From CBDUWP01 sp965370955 (GTDB taxonomy: Bacteria; Planctomycetota; Phycisphaerae; Sedimentisphaerales; Anaerobacaceae), in assembly GCA_965370955.1 (NCBI GenBank), contig CBDUWP010000050.1, forward strand, positions 1-10,326: a DNA stretch of 10,326 nt, given 5' to 3'. Both the position numbers and the translations under genes were made by a program. Below, piece after piece: positions 1 through 7,193 of this stretch. Position 1 is the stretch's first letter. Each line of letters begins with the position of its first letter. The notes beneath the pieces were generated by a model. That model was not told where the DNA came from, made no database searches, and saw nothing but the letters and a program-made list of their open reading frames with translations.

Positions 1-1478
1 CGGCGAGTTAGGGAACCGTCGGCTTGCCGGAATTTTTCAAAAATATGTTCAAGGTCTGGTTCTGAAATGCCGCAGCCATTGTCCGTTACCGAAATACGAA
101 CATGCTTATCATCCAGCATCGATGCGGCAACTTTTATCAGGCCATTCTCTGGAGTGAATTTGACGGCGTTACTCAAAAAATTGTACAGGATTTGCTGAAC
201 CTTGCCTATATCGGTGATCAGCTCAGGTGTTGCGATGTCACCTGCTATCTCGACAGTGAGCTTGTTCTTAGTGGTGATCGGTGAAAATGAATTAACGGTG
301 CTTTCAAAAAGTTGATCTATTGTGGTTTTTTCAACGTGAAGTTGCATCTTGCCGGCTTCGGTTTTGGCTAAATCCAAAAGATCGTTGATCATGTTCAATA
401 AACTCTTGCCGCCAGAAATAATGTTTTCAGCGTATCTTTGGCTCTTGTCACTGTCTAGGGTGGAGGACTTCTCCCGCAAAATTTCGGCAAAGCCTAAAAT
501 GGCGTTTAGCGGAGTGCGGAACTCGTGACTGATGTTGGCTAAAAATTCGCCCTTGACCTTATTGCTCTTAAATAGCTCAATGTTACGCTCTGAAAGCTCG
601 GCAATTTTGGAATCCAATTGGCTGTTCGCCTGACGAAGTTTCTGCTGGGAACTTTGAAGATTGTCGAGCATATGATTGAAAGCGTCTGATAATTTTTCGT
701 ATTCGTCACGGCTGTTGATGGAACTTCTGATATTTAAATTGCCTTCTGAAACATTGTTGGCTAAAGCTCTAAGTTGGCGAACCGGACGAAGAATTACCCT
801 TTGCGTTATTAGATAAAAGGCGACAATCGCGCCGGCACAACCGATTAAACCAGCTGATATGATCAATATGCGATTCAATAAAATGGTATTGCTGAGCTTC
901 TCCGCAGAGCCAGTGACAATGGCGACGCCGATCGGTTCGTTCAAGCTAAATGCACCGGCTGATGCCTGTCGATTGTGGCATGTTAGGCAGCTTTCGCTGG
1001 CTCTAAATAAACGAAAATATTGGCTGCAAGTAATGTGACCCTGCTTATCGAAGATTATTTTTTGTTTTAAGTCGCCGCTTTTCAGCGATTCTACTATGGC
1101 GGAAGATTCAGCATCAAGGCCGATGTCACTATCTGAGGTTTTGCTGAAACGAATCCATTTTATCGAGGGATTGTTAGGGTCTAACTCGAGGCCGCTGGCG
1201 GTGAGAGGGATGAAAGATAATTTTTCCCGAACGTCAGGCTGAAAATGCCAAAGGTTTAGCCATGTTTCAGTTTTACTGCGGTTGGCTTCAAGGCAATTGC
1301 TTTTAGCTAATTTGCCCATCCAAACGTAAGGAATCAAAAGAGCGGCTGTCAAAATGAAAACAACTGTCGTGCCAAAAGCTATACGACATTTTTCAGCAAG
1401 CGAAAGAGGCGACAAATGCAAAAACACCAAAAGCCGTTTATAAATTTTCTCGATTTTTTTCTGTAAGCTGTCTGCCAT
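1..1478 (-). CDS. Membrane sensor histidine kinase with CxxCH haem-type sensor domain (C-terminus cut by window edge)
   Basis: Reading the minus strand from the ATG at 1478 gives 492 uninterrupted codons to the window edge. Seen in order: a short cytoplasmic leader, a membrane segment (about residues 33-54), an extracytoplasmic domain ending in Cys164-Leu-Thr-Cys167-His168, a second membrane segment (about 199-223), a HAMP linker (about 226-275), a coiled linker, a HisKA box with the phospho-acceptor in ISHEFRTPLNAIL (His318), and a HATPase domain with N-box FLSNAVKF (Asn437) and G1 box DNGCGI (Asp466). The sensor resembles the DUF3365/Tll0287-like family, whose CxxCH binds a c-type haem, so a redox or gas signal is likely (inference). 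The ATPase G2 box and anything after it, such as a receiver domain, lie outside the window. It starts 45 bases after the aspS stop, with a weak AGGA at 1496-1499, so co-transcription with aspS is plausible. No cognate regulator is visible. Confidence 0.93.
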   Translation of the reverse strand, partial: MADSLQKKIEKIYKRLLVFLHLSPLSLAEKCRIAFGTTVVFILTAALLIPYVWMGKLAKSNCLEANRSKTETWLNLWHFQPDVREKLSFIPLTASGLELDPNNPSIKWIRFSKTSDSDIGLDAESSAIVESLKSGDLKQKIIFDKQGHITCSQYFRLFRASESCLTCHNRQASAGAFSLNEPIGVAIVTGSAEKLSNTILLNRILIISAGLIGCAGAIVAFYLITQRVILRPVRQLRALANNVSEGNLNIRSSINSRDEYEKLSDAFNHMLDNLQSSQQKLRQANSQLDSKIAELSERNIELFKSNKVKGEFLANISHEFRTPLNAILGFAEILREKSSTLDSDKSQRYAENIISGGKSLLNMINDLLDLAKTEAGKMQLHVEKTTIDQLFESTVNSFSPITTKNKLTVEIAGDIATPELITDIGKVQQILYNFLSNAVKFTPENGLIKVAASMLDDKHVRISVTDNGCGISEPDLEHIFEKFRQADGSLTR

Positions 1479-1523
1479 CTTATTGTTATTTCAAATCCTA
1501 ATAAAATTGCAATTGCTGTGATT

Positions 1524-3308
1524 TTAATCCTTCGGCTTTTCAATAGTAGTAATACGAAGCTCGTCCAACTGCTGTTGATCAACGAAACTGGGAGCATCTG
1601 TCATCAGGCACTGACCCTTGAGCGTCTTAGGGAAAGCAATGACGTCGCGAATGTTATCGGTTCGACTCAAAAGCATGACCAGCCTGTCAAGGCCAAGAGC
1701 AATGCCGCCGTGCGGAGGGGCGCCGAATTGCAGAGCGTTCAGCAGAAAGCCAAACTGAGTCTGAGCCTCTTCTTTGGATATCTTCAAAATGTCGAAAACC
1801 TTTTGCTGAATGTCACTGCTATGGATACGAATGCTGCCGCCGCCAATCTCACTGCCGTTGACGATTATGTCGTAGGCTTGAGAAATAATGTTGCCGGGAT
1901 CGGTGTCGAGCTTGGCCATGTCCTCTGCGACAGGGCTTGTGAAAGGATGGTGAAGAGAATCGAAACGCTCCTTCTCTGGGTTCCACTCAAACAAAGGGAA
2001 ATCCACAACCCATACGAATTCAAAGCTATTCTGATCGTAAAGTTTTAGTTCTGAGCCAAGTCGCGATCTTAAAGCGGCACAAGATTTGTTAGCTGTCGAA
2101 ATGTTGTCAGCTATCATCAAAATTAAATCGCCAGCTTCAGCTGCGAAAGCTTCTATCAATTGCTGCTGTTTTTCAGCATCGAAAAATTTGGCTACGCTGC
2201 CCAACAGTGACAATGAACTGCCATCTTGCCCGACCTTTAGCCAAGCCAAGCCCTTTGCGCCATATTCGATGGCTGTGCTGGTTAAGCCTTTTTCAATGTC
2301 TTTTCTGGAATATTTATCGGCTGCGCCCTTAGCACATAAACCCTTGACCACGCCGCCTGATTCTATTACCGAGCTGAAAACCTTAAAACCGCAAGATTTC
2401 ACAATGCTGGAAATATTTTTTAATTTCATCGCAAAACGCAAATCAGGCCGGTCGATACCGTAATCGTCGACCGCTTCTTTATAGGTCATTCGCTTGATGG
2501 GAAGAGAGACGTCAACGTCTAAAATGTTCTTCCAAATTTTGGCGATCAATTGCTCGTTGACGCTGATGATATCGTCACTATCGACAAAGCTGGCTTCAAC
2601 ATCAATTTGTGTGAATTCAGCTTGACGATCGGCGCGAGGGTCCTCATCGCGGAAGCAGCGGACAATTTGGAAATATTTGTCGAGGCCGCTGACCATCAAA
2701 AGCTGCTTAAAAAGCTGAGGCGATTGAGGCAAAGCGTAAAAACTATTCTCTATGAGGCGGCTGGGAACCAAAAAGTCGCGAGCGCCCTCCGGAGTACTCT
2801 TAGCGAGCATGGGAGTTTCGATCTCCCAAAAACCGTGACTGTCGAAATGGTCGCGGACTAACTTGGTGACCTTGTGACGAGTGCCTAGCTTATTCTGCAT
2901 GTCAGACCGGCGCAAATCAAGGTAGCGATATTTCAAACGCAATTCCTCGTTAGTATTCTCAGCTTCGGCGATTTCAAATGGACAAGTTTCCGATTTATTC
3001 AATAGCTCGAGATCGTCGACGAGAATCTCTATCTCGCCTGTCGCTAACTTGGGATTGCTTTTGGCTTTTTGGCAAACCTTACCGCAAACAGTTATCACCC
3101 ATTCGCAGCGAATCGATTGAGCAATCTCGTGAAGGCTGCCCCGATGAGTGGGATTGAACACCAACTGTGTGATGCCGTAACGGTCACGCAAATCAAGAAA
3201 AATTAAATCGCCGTGATCGCGATAGCTATGTACCCAACCAGATAAAATGACGCTGCTGTTTTGATCCGCAAGGCGAAGCTCGCCGCAGGTATGTGTGCGT
3301 TTTAACAT
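1524..3308 (-). CDS. aspS: Aspartyl-tRNA synthetase (bacterial type)
   Basis: Charges tRNA with aspartate in the cytoplasm. The 594-residue length is normal for the long bacterial form. Seen: the N-terminal RTHTCGELR signature; an OB-fold anticodon-binding domain (about residues 15-105) with GWVHSYRDHG; class II motif 1 around FWEIETPMLAKSTPEGARDF (about 160-180); the QSPQ substrate loop (195-198); motif 2 with FRDED (219-223) followed by RADRQAEFTQID; the bacterial GAD insertion (about 300-420); and motif 3 GIALGLDR (about 535-542). The ATG at 3308 is preferred because GGGA lies 10 bases upstream; a TTG at 3317 would add three residues but leaves only one base after that site. The His in RDHG matches the position I recall as His31 in non-discriminating AspRSs, so this enzyme may also charge tRNA-Asn. 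The histidine kinase follows 45 bases downstream. Confidence 0.98.
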   Translation of the reverse strand: MLKRTHTCGELRLADQNSSVILSGWVHSYRDHGDLIFLDLRDRYGITQLVFNPTHRGSLHEIAQSIRCEWVITVCGKVCQKAKSNPKLATGEIEILVDDLELLNKSETCPFEIAEAENTNEELRLKYRYLDLRRSDMQNKLGTRHKVTKLVRDHFDSHGFWEIETPMLAKSTPEGARDFLVPSRLIENSFYALPQSPQLFKQLLMVSGLDKYFQIVRCFRDEDPRADRQAEFTQIDVEASFVDSDDIISVNEQLIAKIWKNILDVDVSLPIKRMTYKEAVDDYGIDRPDLRFAMKLKNISSIVKSCGFKVFSSVIESGGVVKGLCAKGAADKYSRKDIEKGLTSTAIEYGAKGLAWLKVGQDGSSLSLLGSVAKFFDAEKQQQLIEAFAAEAGDLILMIADNISTANKSCAALRSRLGSELKLYDQNSFEFVWVVDFPLFEWNPEKERFDSLHHPFTSPVAEDMAKLDTDPGNIISQAYDIIVNGSEIGGGSIRIHSSDIQQKVFDILKISKEEAQTQFGFLLNALQFGAPPHGGIALGLDRLVMLLSRTDNIRDVIAFPKTLKGQCLMTDAPSFVDQQQLDELRITTIEKPKD

Positions 3309-3398
3309 GACAAACAAATCCCAGAATTAATTAATAATCGTTGAATAATCTCACTCCGCTAAGCAATCACGGAAATCTCCCAATAAAGGATAGCTAAA

Positions 3399-3473
3399 AT
3401 GGTTTCTATAGTCAATAAGCAAAATTTAGGCGGCGGCGGAGGCGCAAGGAATCAGCTTGTATTTGAAGGGTAA
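3399..3473 (+). CDS. Possible 24-codon glycine-rich small ORF
   Basis: An ATG at 3399 is preceded by AAAGGA at 3385-3390, with eight bases between, which is good ribosome-binding geometry. The frame runs 24 codons to TAA at 3471-3473. It contains five consecutive glycines (residues 11-15) followed by ARNQLVFEG. There is no signal peptide or membrane segment, and I recognise no family. It sits in the divergent region between aspS and the CBM9-like gene and could be a leader peptide for the latter, which starts 66 bases after its stop. The main argument against it is that an ORF this short can arise by chance. Confidence 0.3.
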   Translation: MVSIVNKQNLGGGGGARNQLVFEG

Positions 3474-3485
3474 CTGAAATACAAT
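3457..3485 (+). promoter_or_regulatory. Weak candidate sigma70-type promoter for the CBM9-like gene
   Basis: TTGTAT (3457-3462), a 17-base spacer and TACAAT (3480-3485) would place a start near 3492, about 48 bases before the ATG at 3540. The -10 matches consensus at five of six positions; the -35 matches only the TTG. It overlaps the end of the 24-codon ORF. This is pattern matching only. Confidence 0.25.
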
Positions 3486-3539
3486 GACGCGAGTATCCTA
3501 TTGTGATTGTGATGGATAACTGAGTTAAGGGACGTGATT

Positions 3540-4307
3540 ATGGCTAAAAAAATTGCAATTGTGTTAGCTGTGTTGTTAATGGTTTATTCGGCTGGATGCG
3601 CGAATGCGGCTGCCGGCAGGAGGCGAAAAGTGTATAAAGTACATAAGCTGAAAACAAAAATGCCGATAGATGCTAACTGGCAAAAAGACCAATATAAAAA
3701 CGTGCTGCCTTTGTCTATTAATAAGGTATACGGAAAAACGCCAAAATTTATACCGAAAACGCAGGCGAAATTGCTGTGGGACAACGAAAATATCTATATC
3801 ATATTCAGAGTCAAAGACCGATTCGTTAAGGCTGTCTCAACAAAGCCAAACGGTAAGGTCTGGAACGATAGCTGCGTGGAAATGTTTGTCGCAACCGATC
3901 CCGAAAAGCCAAACGCATATTTCAATATTGAAACCAACTGCATCGGAACAGTACGGCTTAGGCATCAAACGGAGCCGAAAAAAGATTGGAACTATCTAAA
4001 AGATGAACGCTTCAGCGATATCGAAATCGCAACGTCATTCGCGAAAGCTGTGGCTATAGATCCTGAACAACAAAATAATGTTATCTGGTATCTGGAATAT
4101 AAATTGCCAATTGCTGTTTTGGAAAGTTTGGCAAAAGTCGAGCGGCCAGCTGTCGGAGTGACATGGGGAGCAAACTTTTTCAAATCCGGTGACGACACTT
4201 CAAATCCACATTGGATTAGTTTTTCAACTGTCACTGAGTCCACAAAAGATACGGGCGGAGCGTTCCATCAGCCATGGTGCTTTGGGACGATAGAATTTGT
4301 TGACTGA
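3540..4307 (+). CDS. Secreted carbohydrate-binding family 9-like (DOMON-type) protein
   Basis: 255 residues. Residues 1-25 form a signal peptide: MAKK, a hydrophobic stretch, then SAGCANAAAG. Cleavage could be by signal peptidase I after ANA or AAA, or at a non-canonical lipobox ending in Cys20. The mature part is one beta-rich domain resembling CBM9-like proteins. It begins with a PIDANWQKDQY-type entry strand, then KLLWDNENIYIIFRVKD, then a VWNDSCVEMFVATDP segment, then YFNIETNCIGT, and ends with WGANFFKSG and CFGTIEF. Such domains bind sugars or polysaccharide ends, or in DOMON relatives haem; which applies here cannot be told. No catalytic domain is attached. The ATG at 3540 is chosen because AAGGGA (3527-3532) lies seven bases upstream; an in-frame GTG at 3534 is too close to that site. 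It converges with nikR, 15 bases between stops. Confidence 0.85.
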   Translation: MAKKIAIVLAVLLMVYSAGCANAAAGRRRKVYKVHKLKTKMPIDANWQKDQYKNVLPLSINKVYGKTPKFIPKTQAKLLWDNENIYIIFRVKDRFVKAVSTKPNGKVWNDSCVEMFVATDPEKPNAYFNIETNCIGTVRLRHQTEPKKDWNYLKDERFSDIEIATSFAKAVAIDPEQQNNVIWYLEYKLPIAVLESLAKVERPAVGVTWGANFFKSGDDTSNPHWISFSTVTESTKDTGGAFHQPWCFGTIEFVD

Positions 4308-4322
4308 TTGGTCAATTGATAG

Positions 4323-4727
4323 CTAAGTCGCAATCATATTTGTTTGGCCGAATTTTACGCCTTTAGTGCTGATGATCTTGTCAGCCATTTTGTTGATTTG
4401 ACTGGCTGCGCCCTTCAAGACAATAATCTCCATACAATCGTGGCGGTCAAGGTGAACGTGCATCGAACAAATGGTCTCCAGCAGATGATTATGCTGCATG
4501 GACGTGAGCTTTTGCATCAACTCGGTTGAATGGTGATTGTAAGCAATGCAGACGGCGGCTGTGACTTTGGCCTTATCGTTAGCGAGTTTTTTACTGAGCA
4601 GCTTGTCTCTGATCAAATCTCGAATGGCTTCTGAGCGGTTTCTGTAACCTTGGGACTTGATCATCTTATCAAAATCGCCGAGCAACTTTTTCTCCAGCGA
4701 TATGCCAACTCGTTCAACTTGAGACAT
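4323..4727 (-). CDS. nikR: Nickel-responsive transcriptional regulator NikR
   Basis: 134 residues, the usual NikR length. The N-terminal half (about 5-45) is a ribbon-helix-helix DNA-binding domain (RVGISLEKKLLGDFDKMI, then GYRNRSEAIRDLIRDKL). The C-terminal half is the ACT-like nickel-binding domain. His79, His90, His92 and Cys98 (MHVHLDRHDCMEI) reproduce the spacing of the square-planar nickel ligands known from E. coli NikR (His76, His87, His89, Cys95). With nickel bound, the tetramer normally represses nickel uptake genes. No transporter is in the window, but a [NiFe]-hydrogenase operon is, which fits a nickel-using cell. AGGAG (4735-4739) lies seven bases before the ATG. A TATATA (4747-4752, read on the minus strand) could be its -10 element, with a poor -35. 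Confidence 0.97.
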   Translation of the reverse strand: MSQVERVGISLEKKLLGDFDKMIKSQGYRNRSEAIRDLIRDKLLSKKLANDKAKVTAAVCIAYNHHSTELMQKLTSMQHNHLLETICSMHVHLDRHDCMEIIVLKGAASQINKMADKIISTKGVKFGQTNMIAT

Positions 4728-4781
4728 TTTTTTTCTCCTGATAATCTATATACACAAAACTTTAGCCCAAATTCTAATCAA

Positions 4782-4797
4782 TTCAGCTATAACTGAA
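4782..4797. promoter_or_regulatory. Imperfect 16-bp palindrome between nikR and the cupin gene (candidate operator)
   Basis: TTCAGCTATAACTGAA matches its own reverse complement at 14 of 16 positions; arms TTCAG and CTGAA are perfect. It lies about 55 bases upstream of the nikR start and 31 bases upstream of the candidate cupin -35. It does not resemble the E. coli NikR half-sites GTATGA/TCATAC, so the binding protein is unknown; NikR autoregulation is one option. Confidence 0.35.
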
Positions 4798-4827
4798 AAG
4801 GGTTTTTGCTATATTGCTAAAAAAATA

Positions 4828-4856
4828 TTGACAGGCAAAAGCTAATGACCAAAATA
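4828..4856 (+). promoter_or_regulatory. Candidate promoter for the cupin gene
   Basis: A perfect TTGACA -35 (4828-4833) is followed after 17 bases by AAAATA (4851-4856), a weak -10. Transcription would begin near 4863, giving a leader of about 50 bases before the ATG at 4915. The -35 is convincing; the -10 is not. Confidence 0.4.
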
Positions 4857-4914
4857 AGGTGGTACTGTCGAGTGTTTTTATGATTATTATTATGACGAAA
4901 TCGAGGATATGATT

Positions 4915-5244
4915 ATGGCTAAAGAACCGTTCGTAACAGTTTTAGATGATAGCGGTCAATATCAAAGATTGGTCGACGGGATCGAACAAAGCTGCGGCTT
5001 AAAAGCTGGCAGAGTTCATCTCGAAGCCGGTCAAGAATGCGGCGTCCATACGACGGGCGGTCGCGAAGAAGTATTGGTCTTTCTTGCTGGGACGGGAGTT
5101 GCGTATCTCGGCGAAAATGGCGAAAAACAATTGGATGTGGGAGCGGGCAAAATCGCATACATACCGCCTGAAACAATCCATAACATTAAAAACAATGCGA
5201 GCGAACCTCTGATCTATGTTTTTTGCGTGACACCAGTTAAGTAA
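4915..5244 (+). CDS. Small single-domain cupin protein
   Basis: 109 residues forming one cupin_2 barrel. Motif 1 reads GQECGVHTTGGREEVLVFLAGTG and motif 2 reads GKIAYIPPETIHNIKNN. The usual metal ligands are HxH, E and a later H. Here the first His, the Glu and the motif-2 His are present, but the second His of HxH is Thr, so metal binding may be altered. Function cannot be assigned; small cupins serve as isomerases, dioxygenases, sugar-binding or sensory proteins. The ATG at 4915 is preferred over the in-frame ATG at 4909 because GAGGA (4903-4907) is seven bases from the former and one base from the latter. It is divergent from nikR and converges with the MetX-MetW gene, 33 bases between stops, with no clear terminator hairpin there. 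Confidence 0.87.
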   Translation: MAKEPFVTVLDDSGQYQRLVDGIEQSCGLKAGRVHLEAGQECGVHTTGGREEVLVFLAGTGVAYLGENGEKQLDVGAGKIAYIPPETIHNIKNNASEPLIYVFCVTPVK

Positions 5245-5277
5245 AGATTCGGTGGTATATGAAAATAGGTTGCGATT

Positions 5278-7062
5278 TTAGTCTTTGCTAGTGACATAAA
5301 TCGCTTGTTCGGCGAATAAGTTCGGCGCAAATTTTACAGGGCTGACCTTTGTCTTAATCAAAGGAATCCGCTTGTCGATAGTGACATTAAGCTGTTTGCA
5401 GAATTGATCGAAATCTTTCAGAGATAAAAAGTGAACGTTGGACGAATTATGCCAAGTAAAAGGCAGCTGTTTTGATATTGGGGCGCGGCCGCTGAGAAAC
5501 AGTTGCAATCTACATTGCCAATGGGCAAAATTCGGGAAGCTGACGATCACTTTTTTGCCGACACGCAGCAATTCTGTGAAAACTTTTTCAGGATTTTTGA
5601 CCGTCTGCATCGTGTGCGATAAAATAACTGTGTCAAAAGACTTGTCACCATAATGGCTGAGGCCGTCCTCAATGTCATGCTGTATTATTGGAAGGCCGCG
5701 ATTTACACATTGCAAAACTGCCGCCTGTTCCAATTCAATGCCTTCGCCTGCGATGTTTTTGTCTGTGATGAGATTGTTCAGTAATTGGCCGTCACCGCAA
5801 CCGATGTCGAGCACTTTTGAATTGGGCTCAATTAGCGATTCAATTACTTGATAGTCAACGCGGCTTCGACAATTTTGCTGATGCTGGCTGAGAACGTTGG
5901 GCGGGTGGAGCACCTTATTGTTATGGCCAGTGAATGTCGCGGCTAAAAAACCGCTAATAAAATCGCCGAGAATTTTAGGCTCAAGCAAAAATGAATCGTG
6001 GCCATAGGGCGAATCAATATTGCAATAGCTGACGTCTTTGCCGCAAGCAGCTAGGACGCTGGTGATTTGTTTGGATTGGTTTGGAGTAAAAAGCCAATCG
6101 CTTGCGAAGCTGATGATTAGAAATCGCGATTGTATATCGGCAAAGGCTTTTTCTAATGAGCCGTGATCTTTGGCTGGATCGAAATAGTCCATCGCGCGAG
6201 TGATATATAAATAGCTGTTGGCATCGAAACGCTCGACGAACTTTTTGCCTTGATAGTCGAGATAGCTTTCGACTGCAAATTCAGAGTTGATGTCATATTC
6301 ATAACTGTCGGAATTTTGAAGTTGACGGCCAAACTTTTTGTGCATACCTTCTTCGGATAAATAGGTGATGTGGCCGATCATGCGGGCAATGCTTAAGCCG
6401 CTGTCGGGAGTTTTTGAGCTACTGTAATTGCCGCCATTGAAATCAGAGTCAGCTAAAATCACGTTGCGGCTGACAGCGTCAAAGGCTATCGATTGGGCAC
6501 TGAGCCGAGCGGTCGTGGCTATCGGAATGACAGATTTTACGAAATCGGGATAGTCTATCGCCCATTGCAACGCTTGCATACCGCCGATCGAACCGCCGAC
6601 TACGCATAATAATTCTGTGATGCCGAGCGAATCTAAAAGCAATTTTTGGGCCTTGACCATGTCACCGATTGTGATGACGGGGAAGCTGTTGCCGTAGGGC
6701 TTGTCTGTGGCGGGATCTATTGAGCCGGGACCGGTTGTGCCGCTGCAGCTGCCGAGAAAATTGGAGCAAATGACAAAATATTTGTTTGTGTCAATGCCCT
6801 TACCCGCCCCGATCATGTCGTGCCACCAGCCGGGCTTTTTGTTCGACTCTTTGCCGAAGCCGGCCGCATGAGCATCGCCGCTTAAAGCGTGACAAACCAA
6901 AACGACATTGTCACCAGAATCGTTAAGTGTTCCGTAGGTTTCGTAAGCGATATCAATTTGAGTAAGCTGCTGGCCGCAAGATAATGTTATTGCAGAGTCG
7001 TCGCCGGAAAAACTGGCGATCTTGGTGCTTACAATGCCAATATCTTTGTTTTGTGAATTCAT
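5278..7062 (-). CDS. metXW: Bifunctional homoserine O-acetyltransferase (MetX) / MetW methyltransferase-like fusion
   Basis: 594 residues in one frame. Residues 1 to about 375 are an alpha/beta-hydrolase acyltransferase of the MetX family: HALSGDAHA, the nucleophile elbow GGSIGGMQALQWA (Ser158), RLSAQSIAFDAVSRNVIL, ITRAMDYFD, the catalytic Asp322 in SDWLF and His355 in YGHDSFLLE. It acylates homoserine, normally with acetyl-CoA, for methionine synthesis; acetyl versus succinyl specificity is not settled by motifs alone. Residues from about 398 are MetW, a class I methyltransferase fold with the SAM-binding loop VLDIGCGDG (417-425), a VSFPNFAHWQCRLQL segment and a PFTWHNSSNVHFL stretch. In many bacteria metX and metW are adjacent separate genes and MetW supports MetX; here the two are one chain joined by a linker of about 20 residues. 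The ATG at 7062 is chosen; a TTG at 7074 would add four residues. Neither start has a clear Shine-Dalgarno. Confidence 0.95.
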   Translation of the reverse strand: MNSQNKDIGIVSTKIASFSGDDSAITLSCGQQLTQIDIAYETYGTLNDSGDNVVLVCHALSGDAHAAGFGKESNKKPGWWHDMIGAGKGIDTNKYFVICSNFLGSCSGTTGPGSIDPATDKPYGNSFPVITIGDMVKAQKLLLDSLGITELLCVVGGSIGGMQALQWAIDYPDFVKSVIPIATTARLSAQSIAFDAVSRNVILADSDFNGGNYSSSKTPDSGLSIARMIGHITYLSEEGMHKKFGRQLQNSDSYEYDINSEFAVESYLDYQGKKFVERFDANSYLYITRAMDYFDPAKDHGSLEKAFADIQSRFLIISFASDWLFTPNQSKQITSVLAACGKDVSYCNIDSPYGHDSFLLEPKILGDFISGFLAATFTGHNNKVLHPPNVLSQHQQNCRSRVDYQVIESLIEPNSKVLDIGCGDGQLLNNLITDKNIAGEGIELEQAAVLQCVNRGLPIIQHDIEDGLSHYGDKSFDTVILSHTMQTVKNPEKVFTELLRVGKKVIVSFPNFAHWQCRLQLFLSGRAPISKQLPFTWHNSSNVHFLSLKDFDQFCKQLNVTIDKRIPLIKTKVSPVKFAPNLFAEQAIYVTSKD

Positions 7063-7149
7063 AATGGTCGCCAAAGAGCTATAAAACGTAAAAATCGAAA
7101 AATCAACCTTTGCTAATATATTCCGCTATTTTTGCATATAAATTTCAAG

Positions 7150-7179
7150 CTGACAAGCACAAATATACGAAAATATAGT
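7150..7179 (+). promoter_or_regulatory. Candidate sigma70-type promoter firing into the structured intergenic block
   Basis: CTGACA (7150-7155) and TATAGT (7174-7179) each match consensus at five of six positions and are 18 bases apart. Transcription would start near 7186, eight bases before the ATG at 7194 and about 20 bases before the first arm of the long inverted repeat. This is the best two-box promoter match I found in the window. Confidence 0.45.
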
Positions 7180-7193
7180 TGGTGAAAGCTTTT

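Noticed and set aside
1518..2048. 176-codon plus-strand ORF
   Set aside because: Antisense to aspS, which has full family motifs; no domain-like features.
2086..2861. Two plus-strand ORFs at 2086-2463 and 2550-2861
   Set aside because: Both lie opposite the aspS GAD and motif 2 regions and show no family resemblance.
3670..4243. ORFs at 3670-3999 (plus) and 3992-4243 (minus)
   Set aside because: Out-of-frame shadows of the CBM9-like gene, which has a signal peptide and domain pattern.
4860..4914. NikR site of E. coli type near the repeated TATGATTATTATTATGAC stretch
   Set aside because: It resembles part of the GTATGA half-site but lacks the inverted partner at the right spacing; more likely AT-rich leader.
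4919..5181. Arg-rich minus-strand ORFs over the cupin gene
   Set aside because: Antisense to a clear cupin with a good start site.
5245..5277. Bidirectional terminator between cupin and metXW
   Set aside because: No stable stem followed by a T-run in these 33 bases.
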